From Trogon surrucura (Eukaryota; Chordata; Aves; Trogoniformes; Trogonidae): a DNA stretch of 64,000 bases. This document shows, piece by piece, positions 48,553-61,171 of the stretch. The stretch is taken from positions 122,933,280 to 122,997,279 of the forward strand of contig CM036618.1 in NCBI GenBank assembly GCA_020746105.1, given 5' to 3'. The translations under genes were made by a program, and so were the position numbers. The notes beneath the pieces are model-generated. The model saw only the letters and a list, made by a program, of their open reading frames with translations, was not told where the DNA came from and ran no database searches. The stretch's first letter is position 1, and the number at the start of each line of letters is the position of its first letter.

Positions 48553-51500
48553 AATATGTGTGATAATTGGCCTCTACTCTCAAACAAATACCCAGACCTG
48601 ACTCTACTGTATCCCTTTCTTACATAGTCACAGTGAAAAGCTCACAAGGTCAGCACCTATTTAAACCACTCTTTATGCAACATTTTCCTCTGTCACCTTG
48701 GAGGCTTCCCCAGCCCCCTCTTAACTTGCAACATTTCAGTTGTGCTCTCCTCTGCGTTACAGCTGCGTGGAGCAAAAAGAGCAGAACAACCAGATCCTGA
48801 ATCTTTGCAGTTTTCTATCAGGCTGGTGGTCTTTCCTACTATGTTCAGCTGCTGTAAAACACCATATAAGCTTGGTAAAAATAAATCTCCATATTAGCTG
48901 ACAACCCAGCTTTCCTCCTCCCCCTTGAGATAGTCTGTCCAAAGTGCCTGATCTTCAAGCATGTCAAACACCGTCATCACGGTACCAGCGAATGGTAGCG
49001 CTCAGCCCTAGGAAAACGAAGTCTTTACACCTGCTTACATGCCTAACCCCCTCACCACAAAGACCTGGGTACTTGGCCTTAGACACTGACAACTGAAAAG
49101 TGACTTTAAATAAAAACTAGCTTGGGGGAAAAACATCTAAGGAATTTGTTGCCAGTTTTAGAAGAGGTAGCTGACTGTAAAGGCATTGCCTCAGAACAAA
49201 ATAATTGCTAGGGAGAAAGTGGGAGGATAAATGTGAGACTCCAGCGATGTGGATGGCAAACAAGGTAATAGGGCAGGCATTTAAGACTTGAACTATGAAA
49301 TTAAAATGAGTAGCTTAACTAAGTGGAAAAAGGATAAAAGTAAATCACTGGAATACTGGGTGTAAAGGTTAGGTGAGATGATTTGGGTAAAGGAGCTGTG
49401 GCTGCAGAATGGAAGATACTCTGGTCACAAAGGGGGCCAAGCATTGCGTGGTTGAAGGGTCAACACTTAAAACCAGAAGCTGATACTGTCAAGTAAGCAT
49501 TGGATTTCTGCACTTCTTTCTTATAGCTATATTGCGCTCTTGGCCTGTGTAATTACGAAACATGAAATCAGAAAGATTGAGCGTATGAAGCATTTGCACA
49601 TGCGCACGTCGACATGTCTGCAATTTGTCCCACGCTTAGAAAAATCTCGGAGCTTCAAAATAAATCTTTGCAAAGCATTTTGAAATTCATAAAACATGGA
49701 CTCCCTGCATCACGTGAAGTACCCCAGCACAGAAAAAAACAAAGGAAAACCAGCTTGAGGTAAATATTTTCAAAGTACGAAGCATGCCAGAACTGGGGAA
49801 ATGTCTTAATCTCCAGTGGGGGAAATACACCAAGTGAAACACTTTGATATTAAAACTACTAATGTTTTTGGGACAGAACAAGTTCCTCAGTAGTATATTA
49901 ACACAAAAATATGCACTTTGAAATGGGAAGTAATTAAAAATATAAAAAATGAAACCAAAGCCTAAGAAAGCTTTTTTGATGGTAAGATCAAATTAGGAGT
50001 AATTTTTATTGCACTTAGAGGGAAAACTGTATTAACATCCATTAAAATCTATAGTAAACTGATTAGAAATGATTGCTATAGTTTAAATATGCACTTTGCC
50101 GACTTCTGAAAAGTACACATTAAAAATTAATCCAAAAGGTCCTCGGAGAGCCTGGGCACAATGCCTAAGCGATGGAGGGAGGGATGGAAGGAGGGAGAGT
50201 TTTAGACTTGCAGCCCATTGCAGTAGTGACTGCGTGACAGCAGTCGCGGTGGAGGAGTAAGTCACCCATCCGTAGGGACCCAGACTGCCCGCAGCGATGC
50301 ACTATAGAGCAGGCCCATGTATCACACCCTTCACTGTAATATCCCAGCACTTGCAGAATTTCCTTAAATAAAAGGAGAAGTACGTGTCCAGCAGGGATCC
50401 CCATCAGCAGTACGAAGCACAAACTCTGTGCAGGCTGCGGCACTTTGGGTTGGAGAAAGCAAGAAGGAGGTTGTGGCACCCTGAGAGCACCCCTGGGCAC
50501 GTGTCCTAAGGCTGCCCAAATTCCCCCAAACTCCCCTGAAGGCAGCACCACAACCCAGTCCCATCATGTCACCTGGAGTATCAAATACAGCCTTTAGCAT
50601 GCAGCTTCACTTGCGGTATGTTAAGCATCAGAGATAGAGATAAGAAGCCGTGGAGATGTGTAAGCACAGTATAAATCCTGTTAATATACTTTATTGATTG
50701 AACTGTGCCTCCATAAGGAGAGAAATGGCTTAAATCAAACACGTATCTCAGGGTGCGCAGCAGATCGGCTAAGGCGAACCGTGCAGTCTATACATTCTTT
50801 ATCAAGTAAGTCTTCCTCTGACCTATATTCTTTATCAAAAAAATATCCTTCTGTTAAAGCCGCTAGAGCTTCACCCACAACAGTAAACTACAAGATGAAT
50901 TCTTTACGGAAATTTTCATTTGACCTCACTGTTACTTTTGTGTGCAGAACTAACACAGAACAATTTCCCAAGGCACACTTAAAGGAAAAAATGTGGTTTT
51001 TTTAACACAGTTGTAGAAGGACTTCATGTAAAATGCTGCCTCGTACACTTCCATCACAATGAAGCAGCTGCATCACACTGTTTAAACGCAGGTTACGGAT
51101 CAATGTAGCCAAACGATAAGAGACAGAAATTTTCAATGTCACAATTAACATTTCATCAATCTGCAGCACCTTGTTTTCCAGCAGCCACTTAAAATGCAGG
51201 GAACAGGTAGAGTCTGAAACTGCTGAAAGAATAATTACCACTCTGACTGGGTCCTGAACATAATGCCACTCTACTGTATTTTTCTGACAAATATATATAG
51301 ACACTTCCACAGATTCAATGACATTTTCTTTTCTTTTATTAAATGCTCTGTGTGGGCAAGAAAAGAAAAAAGGTTGCAGTATAATTTATGATACCATTTA
51401 ATATCAATACTACAACACAAATGAAGAAATTCTAAAAGAAAGTTGCAGTATTTTTTCCAGTGAATTTCCCTTTTGTGTTATGCAGGAGTCATGTTTTTGG

Positions 51501-52500
51501 TATTCACAAGGCAAATAAACGGTTTTCCTTTCTGAAAGAAAAGAGGGAACTCAAAGCACTGTCAACTAGATGATGAAGAAATAACAATGACACATTTAAA
51601 AATTAAGAGAATAAATAATTAAAGACTGAAACTTAAAAAGTCCCCACTACAACAAGGAAAATTCTAAGATAGAAGAGATGGTACCTAAGTCAAGATCTAA
51701 ACATATCTATGTGCTTTACCATATGCCTAAGAATACGAGACATGCTAACAGTTTATAAATGTAGCAAAAAAAAAACCCCAGTATGTTTATGATAGCAACG
51801 CACACCACAGCCATGCCTTGGGTACTGCTGACATTCTAGCCACTTCGTAACCATGAGTAAAAGAAAAGAAAGGAAAAAAGAAGGGGAACAGAGGTGATGG
51901 TCTAAAGTAAGCTTTTATGACTGGCGAGGCAGTTGCAATATAGAATTCTCCTGCCTGGAAGTGAAATGGCTGTTAAGAAAGCGATCACTAAAATCACCGA
52001 ACAGCACAAGTAGGTTACAGTTAGTCCCACCACAAAAGCTACAGTGAAAATAATTTATATAATCCTATATAATGCAGTGCATACTTTTTATTTAAGTTGT
52101 GCTGTTGCAGTGAGCTGGGCTGAATCAACACGTATCAAGTCGCAGATGCATTCTGCATCACCACTGCTACGAACTGCCGTACGTGCAAATTCTTTATTCT
52201 AGATCCTCCTCGCCGGGATGCGAGATGGGCCATCAGTAGGAAATTGTACACCGAGTCCTTAAATCATGACAGCTGTCAGCAAAGTTTTGAGAACGCTTCC
52301 ATACTGACTGTAGCAGGCAATATATGGCCAACACAGTATATTTAAAAAAAGCGTGTTCTTTCCATACAGGCATATTTATACACAGCGCCAAGACGAGGTG
52401 CAATTGCTTAGTTATACAATCTCACTTGCAGGTTAGTTCTGTCTGTGTAACACCTCACAAGATGCAAAACTGTAATTTTACATTCAGGAAAGACTCTCAG
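48553..52500. other. Non-coding DNA, mixed composition
   Basis: No gene is recognised. A GC-richer patch at about 50150-50560 carries a 128-codon minus-strand frame (50165-50551), and 51002-51310 holds a 102-codon minus-strand frame. Neither has motifs I recognise. Confidence 0.4.
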
Positions 52501-52546
52501 TTCTACATTAGATAACTGAGATGAATTCTACATTAGATAAACTGAG
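52501..52546. repeat. Imperfect 25-bp tandem duplication
   Basis: TTCTACATTAGATAACTGAG, followed by ATGAA, is repeated immediately with one inserted A in the second unit, which also lacks the last few bases. The single difference suggests a fairly recent slippage event. Confidence 0.92.
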
Positions 52547-53010
52547 TTCGCACCAGAGCCCTGAGAGCAAGTATGACATTGATATTGCATGTTCCCACCT
52601 GAATTTGATTTAAAATTCGTGGGTTTCACACACTGATGAAACTGTTAGGTCACTGTCTTTTGAGGTCAGCTAAGTTGGTTCCAGGGAGGATTTTGGAAAA
52701 TGGCTTGGGAAAACTACACTTGCCCTGTCAAAACGTGGAAGGGATACTTCCCAGTCAGAAAGATTTGGCAGATATCAAGCATTTACACATCTAATAGCAA
52801 AATGTAGAATATTTTTCTTCAGATATTTTAAGAAGAAATAACATACATATTTCAAATACACTTCCATGAGCATGTTATAGTCCAGATTACACAACAGTGC
52901 TTCTATTAAAAACAAAGCCTAGTCTAAAAAAAACCAAAACTCAAAACCAAAACCCAATCAACCACGTCCATGGTGTTTTGAGATGAGAAATAGATGACTA
53001 GAAGCATTTT
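52547..53010. other. Single-copy flank of the CR1 insertion
   Basis: No CR1 similarity is visible here, so the element ends abruptly at about 53011. That is normal 5' truncation of a LINE. Nothing else is recognised. Confidence 0.5.
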
Positions 53011-55090
53011 GGTTGGCATTCAAAGACCACTTCTTTGAAGCTCAGGATCAGTGCATCCCATCAGGTAGGAAATCAAGAAAGAGATCCAGGAGACCTGCTT
53101 GGTTAACCAGGGATCTGCTGGGCAGACTCAGGTGGAAGGGGAGGGTGTTTAAATTGTGGAAGGAAGGGCTGACCACTTGGGTGGAGTACAGGGCAGCTGT
53201 CAGGGAGTGCAGGGAGGCAATCAGAAAAGCTAAGGCCTCCTTGGAGTTAAAACTTGCAAGGGAGGTCAAAGACAACAGAAAGGGCTTCTTCAAATACATT
53301 GCTGACAAAACTAACACTAGAGGCAATGTAGGCCCTCTGTTGAATGAGGTGGGTGCCCTGGAGACAGAGGACAGAAAGAAGGCAGAGTTGCTGAATGCCT
53401 TCTTTGCCTCTGTCTACACTGTTGGAGACCGTCCTCAGGAGCCTCAGTCCCCTAAGGCCCCAGAGGAAGTCATGACAAAGGAGGAGTCTGCCCTGATTGA
53501 TGAGGAGTGGGTTAAGGATCAGTTTGAACACTTGGACATTCATAAATCCATGGGCCCTGATGGGATGCACCCACGGGTGCTGAGGGAGCTGGCGGGAGTC
53601 ATTGCTAGGCCACTCTCCATCATCTTTGGTAAGTCGTGGGTAACAGGTGAGGTGCCTGAAGACTGGAGGAAAGCGAATGTTACTCCAGTCTATAAGAAGG
53701 GCAGGAAGGATGACCCGAGTAACTACAGACCGGTCAGCCTCACCTCCATCCCTGGAAAGGTGATGGAACATCTTATCCTTGACACTGTCTCTAGGCATAT
53801 CAAGGATAAGAAGGTTATTAGGGGCAGTCAGCATGGCTTTGCCAAGGGGAAGTCATGTTTGACCAACCTGATAGCCTTTTACGAAGACATAACCAGGTGG
53901 ATGGATGGTGGCCATGCAGTGGACGTGGTCTACCTGGACATCAGCAAGGCCTTTGACACCGTCTCCCACAGCATCCTCATAGGTAAACTGAGGAAGTGTG
54001 GTCTGGATGACCAAGTAGTGAGGTGGGTCGAGAACTGGTTGAAGGGAAGAAGCCAGAGGGTTGTGGTCAATGGGGCCGAGTCTGGCTGGATGCCTGTGTC
54101 TAGTGGGGTCCCTCAGGGGTCAGTGCTTGGGCCGGTGCTGTTTAATATATTCATCAATGATCTGGATGAGGGATTAGAGAATGTTGTCAGCAAGTTTGCT
54201 GATGATACGAAGTTGGGGGGAGTGGTTGACACACCAGAAGGCTGTGCAGCCATTCAGAGAGACCTGGACAGGCTGGAGGGCTGGGCGGGGAGAAATCTTA
54301 TGAAGTTTAATAAGGGCAAGTGTAGAGTTTTGCACTTGGGAAAAAATAACCCCATGTGCCAATATAGGTTGGGGACTGCCCTGCTGGAGAGCAGTGCAGG
54401 GGAAAGGGACCTGGGGGTTCTAGTGGACAGCAGGATGACCATGAGCCAGCAGTGTGCCCTCGTGGCCAAGAAGGCCAATGGCATCCTGGGGTGTATTAGA
54501 AGGGGAGTAGCAAGTAGGTCAAGAGAGGTCCTCCTGCCCCTCTACTCTGCCCTGGTGAGGCCGCATCTGGAATATTGTGTCCAGTTCTGGGCCCCTCAGT
54601 TCAAGAAGGACAGGGAGCTGCTTGAGAGAGTCCAGCGTAGAGCCACAAAGATGGTGAAGGGAGTGGAGCATCTCCCTTATGAGGAAAGGCTGAAGGAGCT
54701 GGATCTCTTTAGCTTGGAGAAGAGGAGGCTGAGGGGTGACCTCATCAATGTTTATAAATATGTCAAGGGGGAATGTCAGGAGGATGGAGCCAGGCTCTTT
54801 TCAGCGGCATCCACTGACAGGACAAGGGGCAATGGGTGGAAGCTGGAACACAGGAGGTTCCAGAAAAATATGAGGAAAAACTTTTTCACTGTGAGGGTGA
54901 CTGAGCACTGGAACAGGCTGCCCAGGGAGGTTGTGGAATCTCCATCTCTTGAGACATTCAAAACCCGCCTGGACGCGTTCCTGTGCGCTCTAGTGTAGGT
55001 GATCCTGCTCTGGCAGGGGGGTTGGACTAGATGATCTTTGAGGTCCCTTCCAACCTTTAACATTCTGTGATTCTGTGATTCTGTGATTTT
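53011..55090 (+). mobile_element. 5'-truncated CR1 LINE with intact reverse transcriptase frame
   Basis: The element begins inside CR1 ORF2 (similarity starts around GGCATTCAAAGACCAC), continues through the reverse transcriptase and C-terminal region, and ends with a short 3' untranslated region (GGTTGGACTAGATGATCTTT, then GAGGTCCCTTCCAACC) and three ATTCTGTG octamers at 55062-55088. Octamer tails, a lack of poly-A and frequent 5' truncation are hallmarks of CR1. The copy lacks the 5' region, ORF1 and the ORF2 endonuclease, so it is not autonomous. It is GC-richer than its flanks. The intact frame suggests a young insertion. Confidence 0.97.
53013..54998 (+). CDS. CR1 ORF2 fragment: reverse transcriptase (N-terminally truncated)
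   Basis: This frame of about 661 codons encodes the RNA-directed DNA polymerase of a CR1-clade non-LTR retrotransposon, which copies element RNA into nicked chromosomal DNA. In residue numbers from 53013: a basic stretch at about 18-50; [12 protein letters not shown] (179-190); the [13 protein letters not shown] region (237-249); HGFAKGKSC (274-282); motif [11 protein letters not shown] (307-316) with catalytic Asp309; motif [11 protein letters not shown] (365-374); motif C FADD (395-398) with both catalytic Asp residues; and the [11 protein letters not shown] region (463-473). The C-terminal arm ends [14 protein letters not shown]. All key residues are present and there is no internal stop or frameshift. 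The frame opens at a TTG and has no genuine start: an in-frame TGA lies at 52995-52997, just upstream in flanking DNA. Full CR1 ORF2 also has an N-terminal AP-type endonuclease, missing here. It is not a host gene. Confidence 0.95.
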   Translation: MAFKDHFFEAQDQCIPSGRKSRKRSRRPAWLTRDLLGRLRWKGRVFKLWKEGLTTWVEYRAAVRECREAIRKAKASLELKLAREVKDNRKGFFKYIADKTNTRGNVGPLLNEVGALETEDRKKAELLNAFFASVYTVGDRPQEPQSPKAPEEVMTKEESALIDEEWVKDQFEHLDIHKSMGPDGMHPRVLRELAGVIARPLSIIFGKSWVTGEVPEDWRKANVTPVYKKGRKDDPSNYRPVSLTSIPGKVMEHLILDTVSRHIKDKKVIRGSQHGFAKGKSCLTNLIAFYEDITRWMDGGHAVDVVYLDISKAFDTVSHSILIGKLRKCGLDDQVVRWVENWLKGRSQRVVVNGAESGWMPVSSGVPQGSVLGPVLFNIFINDLDEGLENVVSKFADDTKLGGVVDTPEGCAAIQRDLDRLEGWAGRNLMKFNKGKCRVLHLGKNNPMCQYRLGTALLESSAGERDLGVLVDSRMTMSQQCALVAKKANGILGCIRRGVASRSREVLLPLYSALVRPHLEYCVQFWAPQFKKDRELLERVQRRATKMVKGVEHLPYEERLKELDLFSLEKRRLRGDLINVYKYVKGECQEDGARLFSAASTDRTRGNGWKLEHRRFQKNMRKNFFTVRVTEHWNRLPREVVESPSLETFKTRLDAFLCALV

Positions 55091-57458
55091 CTTCGTTAAG
55101 TAACAAATTGCTTCTCAGAGATGGATATTTTAAGATAGAGCACAAGTGGCCAATCCTCAGCTGGTGTAAATTATCACTGTTGAAGGGAGCTCTATTTTTA
55201 CCAGCTCAAGATTTGTCCCCAAGCATCTGCCAGTGAAGCAGGCCAGGGAAAGACAGGAAAAGTATTGATTCTAAATAATGACCAGAGACTTAACATGCTG
55301 GACAGGTACAGGGACAGGGGGATATGTCTCAGTAAGTAAAGAAATGAGCAGGAAAGCAGAACAGCAATACTGATAACTCTCTAGGTACAGTGACACTGTG
55401 CTGCACTGTGTGCTGCATCCCTCCCTTCTCAACCCTGCGCTGCAGATCCTGCATATAACTGTGCTTAAGCATCTCGGCTGAGTCAGCACCTCTGGTTCCT
55501 CCCTACAGCAGTCAGTGACAGCTGGTGAATGCCCTGCTGAAATCAAAACAATGTTTCTTCTCAATAGAGGGATAAACATTTACAGACAAAGATTTTAACC
55601 TAGTAATTTTCATGTGCCTCTTTGGCTCAACAAGTCAGCGTGTCTGAAACTGCCTCCTCGATGTCCAACTAACAACCCCCCTGCTCTGTGCGCCGTGCTT
55701 GACTGGCTTCTGTCTGTGTGGCACCAGGCGTTGCACAACCTGGTTGAAGGCTGGAAATCAGCCCGTCCGGCTTAGAAACTGGGGCAGTCTCCCATAGATC
55801 CAGACTTGCTTACTGGGGGGTAGCCATCCTGAGCCATTGTTTTGCTTTCTGCTTGTTTTCCCCGTAACCTTTGTTGGTGTAACCCAATCCAGTCATGCAC
55901 GAAACAAGCCACGAAGCCCACACTCGATACGGTGTTAACAGACTGTAACAGAACAGCTTCAAAATCACCACACACATAGGAAAGAGTACTGGAGAGATCA
56001 GCCAGCTACAGTTCTAAATGAAATACCTTCCCTAGCATTGTATGTTATGTTTCAATACATGCAGAAGAGAAGAAGGAAAAGAAAACATTCCCCAGTATCG
56101 CCCCCATAAGCAATATCTTCCTGCATCCTGAAAGGTTACCTTTTCCCACAACGACAGCAGATACGCTGCTGACAATAACCATCCTGTTGCTTTCACTTGG
56201 AGGAAAATGAGACTGGAGCTGTCGCACAATATTTGCAGGCATGAACCAACCAACTTAGCTGGGCAACACTGCCTTTTAAAACTTTCATTGCTTGGAATAT
56301 GTGACTACTTACACACAAATGGCATTAAAATGAGCAGCCCTACTACTGGTAAAGAGTAATTTCTAATTATGTGATGTAAGCAGTAATTACCTTTTATCCA
56401 GAGATCAAGTCTTGATTCACAGGCGATACATGAAGTGATACTAAATGTCTGGGAGTCTTTATGTTAAGTCTGGGTACCTTTCTCAATAGCCACTTACGCT
56501 CGAAAAGCAGTGACAGACGTAAAAACTTCGGAGCGAAGTGATTTGGACTTAAATTCAGAGCAATTTTGTCAAGGAAATGGCATGAAAATGATGAAAACCA
56601 ACAGAAGCAGATTATTAAATTTATACTGGGCTGGATTCACTGCCACCACTTTTAACAACAGGCTTTATCCTTCATGTAACCAAATTTATGCTAATCTCTT
56701 CAAGACTGCCAGAAACCAAAACCTGAGAAACTCGTGATTTTCAGCATTTCAAAACTTACTTCACAATAACCTGCTTTAATGTCCTTTCCTTTATTATCTT
56801 CATTTTTATTCTAACTCCCCCATGAAAGCCTATTTTAGCCTACTCTAGTAAATACTGTAGGGTATTTACTCTGGACGTCAAAGCACTGGCAGTGCTTCTA
56901 TTTCATTATAAAAGGCCAAGATAACAAATACAGATTTATTATTACATGTCCCACCTTTCACACTATGCAAATTCACCCAGCCTGCAGCCTACTTTTGGCA
57001 GTCCTCTTTCCCAAGGGCCCTTTAGGAAGAGGCTATCAGCCAGATTAATCATTTTAACAATAGCAGCCTTTTCCTACTGCCATTTTTTCTGTCACCATTA
57101 TATGACATAAAGCAGGGGGGAGGCAGAATGAATTTATCCAGCCTGTAATACATCTCAGTCCAAAGCTTCCCAGAAGCACTAGATTCAATGTGCGAGTGCA
57201 AATCCGTCAGCCTCATGTGACGAGTTACAGGGAACGAAAGAGAGCATCGCGCGTCCCTGCTTCTGGAAGGGGTCGTGTGGTCCATCTGGCTGGCAAGGTT
57301 GACCAGCGCAAGAAGACAGACAGGGACAGCTGTTAGAAACTCAGAACTTAAACAACCTTCTCCTGCCTACCGTCATTCTTAACGATACACTAGGTTTCAC
57401 AAGGAAAATGTGGCAACTCATAAATCCTTTGATGTTCTGTAACTTAAATGCGGTTCAT
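55091..57458. other. Non-coding DNA downstream of CR1
   Basis: No gene is recognised. A CpG-richer patch lies at about 57190-57310, and frames on both strands are 103 codons or fewer without motifs. No target-site duplication of the CR1 insertion was found. Confidence 0.4.
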
Positions 57459-57691
57459 TTACTGGTCCTGCTCTCTTGACAGGTACTCAACGGGATCGTA
57501 ATTGTAGTGGTACATGATCTTGGTGCAGCACACAACGAATGGACGCATCCTAATCTTCCCACGCATCTCATGAGAGAGCCCTGACCCTACAATGTGCTGT
57601 ACAGCACTGCCTGTTCTGGGTCCTCGCAACAGGCAAGACAGGCTGGGGTCAAGAAGTCCACCCAGAAACTGGTCCAGCATTTGTGTAGCTC
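57459..57691 (-). other. Candidate terminal coding exon, minus strand
   Basis: On the minus strand CAGCTTCTCCTGCTGTGCAG ends at 57692 as a good splice acceptor. An open frame of about 76 codons follows, ending in TAA at 57461-57459. An ATG is at 57680. The last third is rich in Tyr, His and charged residues (TKIMYHYNYDPVEYLSREQD) and uses coding-like codons. No AATAAA was noticed close downstream. I do not recognise a family; it could be a last exon or a chance frame. Confidence 0.25.
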
Positions 57692-57810
57692 CTGCACAGC
57701 AGGAGAAGCTGCTGTGTGGCTACTGCTGTGTCTCAGGACTTGAAGAGGAATCCTTAAGGATCCCTGTCACCTGCTATAGGCACAGATGTAAACCGGATGT
57801 GTTCATTGAG

Positions 57811-57830
57811 AATAATAATAATAAATAAAT
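57811..57830. repeat. AAT/AAAT microsatellite
   Basis: AATAATAATA passes into ATAAATAAAT, a short AT-only microsatellite. Confidence 0.85.
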
Positions 57831-57913
57831 TAAGTAGGGACAGTATTTGTAAAAATGTAAAAATTACATATTTTCTTACTCTAAGCTAACACCTGAAGTC
57901 AGCAGCCTCTGAT

Positions 57914-57979
57914 AACTGTAGGATAAGTGCGCAGGCAAAGTAAAAGTTTCCCAGAACTGTAGGATATCTGTAGGATAAG
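57914..57979. repeat. CTGTAGGATA triple repeat enclosing a copied 30-mer
   Basis: CTGTAGGATA occurs at 57916-57925, 57957-57966 and 57968-57977. The longer form AACTGTAGGATA at 57914 and 57955 flanks the segment that also contains the 30-base sequence found again at 60276. The layout looks like a small insertion with direct flanking repeats. Confidence 0.85.
57928..57957 (+). repeat. 30-bp exact dispersed repeat, copy A
   Basis: TGCGCAGGCAAAGTAAAAGT, followed by TTCCCAGAAC, is identical to 60276-60305 in the same orientation. Flanks beyond the 30 bases differ. A match of this length cannot be chance in 64 kb. Confidence 0.95.
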
Positions 57980-60275
57980 ACAAGACCAACGATTTCCTAA
58001 CTCCTCATTTTATTTGTTTTTTTTTTACAGCTCAGAGCCACAGATCTGTGTAGACTGAGAAGAAATCATTCCTCTGCCAGCCTGAGTCACCCTGAGTGTC
58101 AGGACTTGCCTTTCCTCTGGGGTGACTACAGCCTCAGGGCCCCTTATTCCAAATTCAGTCTTTTTTTCAGATGCTGGTCCCAAAGACACAAAACAATGCA
58201 GGCACTGGAGATTAGTTCATGTGAATGGGCTATACCGTATGTTTTATTCAACAGAAAACATAAAGCAGTTGGCACTCTGCAGCCTACTCTGTAATGTTTA
58301 CAAAATGATAATAACCCCAAAGAAATGCCAACAGGAACTTAGCACGAGTTAAACAAATCACCTTCAAAGTGGCACTCTGACACAATGGTGTCAAAATGCA
58401 TTTCCTTTCCCACTGGAACAATCCTGTTATTTCGTACTGGCAAACAGAGAGGAGAACAGCAGTTTAAAAACCCATGGGAAAACAGCAAATTTAAAAGGAG
58501 ACAAGAGCGGCTGGTAAGCTCACAGAACTACTTGGGGTGAAGCTGGGCTTCTGCGGGTCAGAACTTCCAAGTGCACGGGGTGTTTGATGGAGAAAAGACT
58601 ACAGGATTATCCCAGAGGGTCTCACCCATGTCAGCACACATTCATGAAAGGACAACGTCAACTTCAGGACTCCAACAGGTGCCAAACTATAATCCCTTCC
58701 AAGAAATAAAAAAACGATGCCCCCATGACCTGCCCCTCCTCAGTACTAACAGACAAGCAAATAAGACGGAGTAAAAAAAAAATTATTTTCCCACTACTCC
58801 AAGACTAGCTACTGTAAGGTTATGCAGAATTTGTTTATCAGGTATCAGTTTATTAATTTGTCAAATAATGCCTTTTAAGATGCAAGAGGTTCAGTGTCTT
58901 TTACACAAACTGACACGTGTCCTCACAGGCAAACAGGAACATCTGACTTGGAGAGGGACCTGACTAACATCTGGCAGTCAGGAAAGCTTACTCATCCAAC
59001 GACACAACCTAGATTTCCAGCTCAATGCTTTGTTTCGTTAGCAATTTTCCTCAAAAGAGGAAATGCTTAAGGGGTGAAAACCAAACATTTAAAGGAAAAA
59101 AATATGTTAAATGTGCCTTTCACAACGAAAACTCAAATGCTGCTTCCCCCTGCACTTCATATCCATGGGAATCACTTGGCAGTCCTCCTCCCATTTCTGC
59201 CTATGGTATGAACGGCTCAGATGCTGGATGAACGCAACAGCACGTCCTTAGGCTCCAGTGCCAGTTGAGGTTGGGATGGAGAAGTGTGTGGCTCAACCTA
59301 CAATACTTTCATGAGAAACTCTAGAATCAAAGGAATTTAGGAAGTCTTTGAGGAGGTCTTTTAAGACAAAGCTCATGAAAACAGGGGTTCCAGGACCTAA
59401 AGACATGGTTAAACTCTCCCAGCTCCACCTTTCTATGCAAGCACAAATCAAGCACAATGAATCCTGAAGCAACCATAAATGAAAAGTCCAGTGACTACAA
59501 GTTAAGTATGTCTAATATTGCCAGGAAGAGCAGCTCTGTCAGTGAGATTAACATCACTTAATATACATGTGCGGCACAGGATGCCTTAATTTAAAGCAGG
59601 AGGAAAAAAGCTTAAGGTATCTCTGGCTATCTGTACATCAGCAAGCAGTGCAGATACTAGAAAATCTGTAGTGCAGAGACCCCACTGATGCTAAAAACCC
59701 GACGTTAGTTCTTAGATATCTCAGCAGCGAGGAGGGATTCTGCTTTAGTACTGTAGATGAACACCCACTAACAGTGGGAGCACATTAAGTATGCACCTGG
59801 AGCACAACTCCTAATTAAGTTTCATGCCGCTTGTGTATGCCAAGCCTGCTCTGCAACGTCAAACAGGGGCGATTTGCCTCAAAGCGCACTCCTAAAGCAC
59901 TAGCGTGCACAAATCTTCTGCTGTCATGAAAGGGGCCAGTGAAGCGTACCTGCGCGGCACAGGCTGCTGGCTGCAGAAATAACGCAGTGGGACACACAAT
60001 GGAAGAACTCCGGAGAACAACAGAATGAGCAGTGAACCGAGGCACCGACAAAAAACAGAGCAGTATTCCACACTGAGAAGGTGTTTTAGCCAAGAACCAG
60101 TGACACCTGACACCTGGAGTTATAAGTTCCCTCACCCAGACATAAGAGAAATATGTGCCAATTATAAAAAATAGCCTTCTGCAAGTGTTAACGTCTAAGG
60201 GTGACTGGTAGTGACAAACAACATGTGCATAGAGGTACGGCCACGGTGGTTTACATATATGAACAAAGGCATGAA
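57980..60275. other. Non-coding DNA
   Basis: No gene is recognised. A CpG-richer patch at about 59820-60060 carries a 106-codon minus-strand frame (59815-60135) lacking motifs. Confidence 0.4.
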
Positions 60276-60305
60276 TGCGCAGGCAAAGTAAAAGTTTCCC
60301 AGAAC
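60276..60305 (+). repeat. 30-bp exact dispersed repeat, copy B
   Basis: This is the partner of 57928-57957. The surrounding sequence here lacks the CTGTAGGATA repeats, so this copy may be the source and the other the templated insertion. Confidence 0.95.
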
Positions 60306-61171
60306 AAGTGACAACAATAGTTATGCATTCAGCTACGTTTTAGCTGAGCTTTACAATAGGAGCTGAATATAGAGAAAAGAGAGCAAATCCAAATCATTAT
60401 CTGGCAGCTCATGCAGGAGCACAGTATTTTATGCAATGTATCAAAACCACGACAAAATTACATATTTCTGTTTTCTTTTCTTCCCAAGGCTACTTCCTTC
60501 CCTGTGTCTCAAATTAATCTGTAAACAATATTTTGCCTTGGGCTACAGGACCAGGAGGGAGAAGAGTCTCCCCTGAGAACTCCCACAAGTCCTCCAGCCC
60601 CTCCTGGCTCGTGCGATGAGCGGCACAGGGCTTCTGGAGAACAGGGCAGCTTCAACACACAGCTCTGCCCTTAAGTATAACCTTGACCCTAAAAGCCTAA
60701 AGGCCTTTTAATACTTGTCTGCAATCCTGACAGACAACAAACCATTAGCATGCTGCCACAACTGTGGATATTTAGGGGACTTGTAATTTTATTAACATAT
60801 GTAAAAGATTGGTGAGATGGCACTACAGCACACCTAAAATGTGATAGCACAAGCACCTATCTGAATTGCTGCTTATGGTGAAGAACAGCTCTCAAATCTC
60901 AATAGACTCTACAACTAGCAAGAGATATAGTCACACTGCTAGGAATATTATTCAAAACTATGGTGAATTCACAAATATCCCCAACATTTAAGGAGGAAAT
61001 TTGATTTACGTGTCTGGAAGAGAACAACACTGAATTCCCTGTATTGTCAAAGTAATTGCAAAATTTCATGCCAATTACTAAAAAAACCTCCAACAACAAG
61101 AAATTAGTACTACTGTATGACCATTGAAGGTCAAGGCGTGCAAGAACTGTTTTGTTGCTTCATCACTGTAG
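60306..61171. other. Non-coding DNA
   Basis: AT-rich single-copy-like sequence. A run of TTGCTTCATCACTGTAG ends it and may act as a splice acceptor. Confidence 0.4.

Noticed and set aside
50165..50551. 128-codon minus-strand frame with a short hydrophobic stretch
   Set aside because: It lies in a GC-richer patch where stop codons are rare, and no recognisable motif or matching splice pair was found.
53048..53834. Minus-strand frames of 92 and 195 codons inside the CR1
   Set aside because: They lie antisense to the reverse transcriptase frame and reflect its base composition. No family resemblance.
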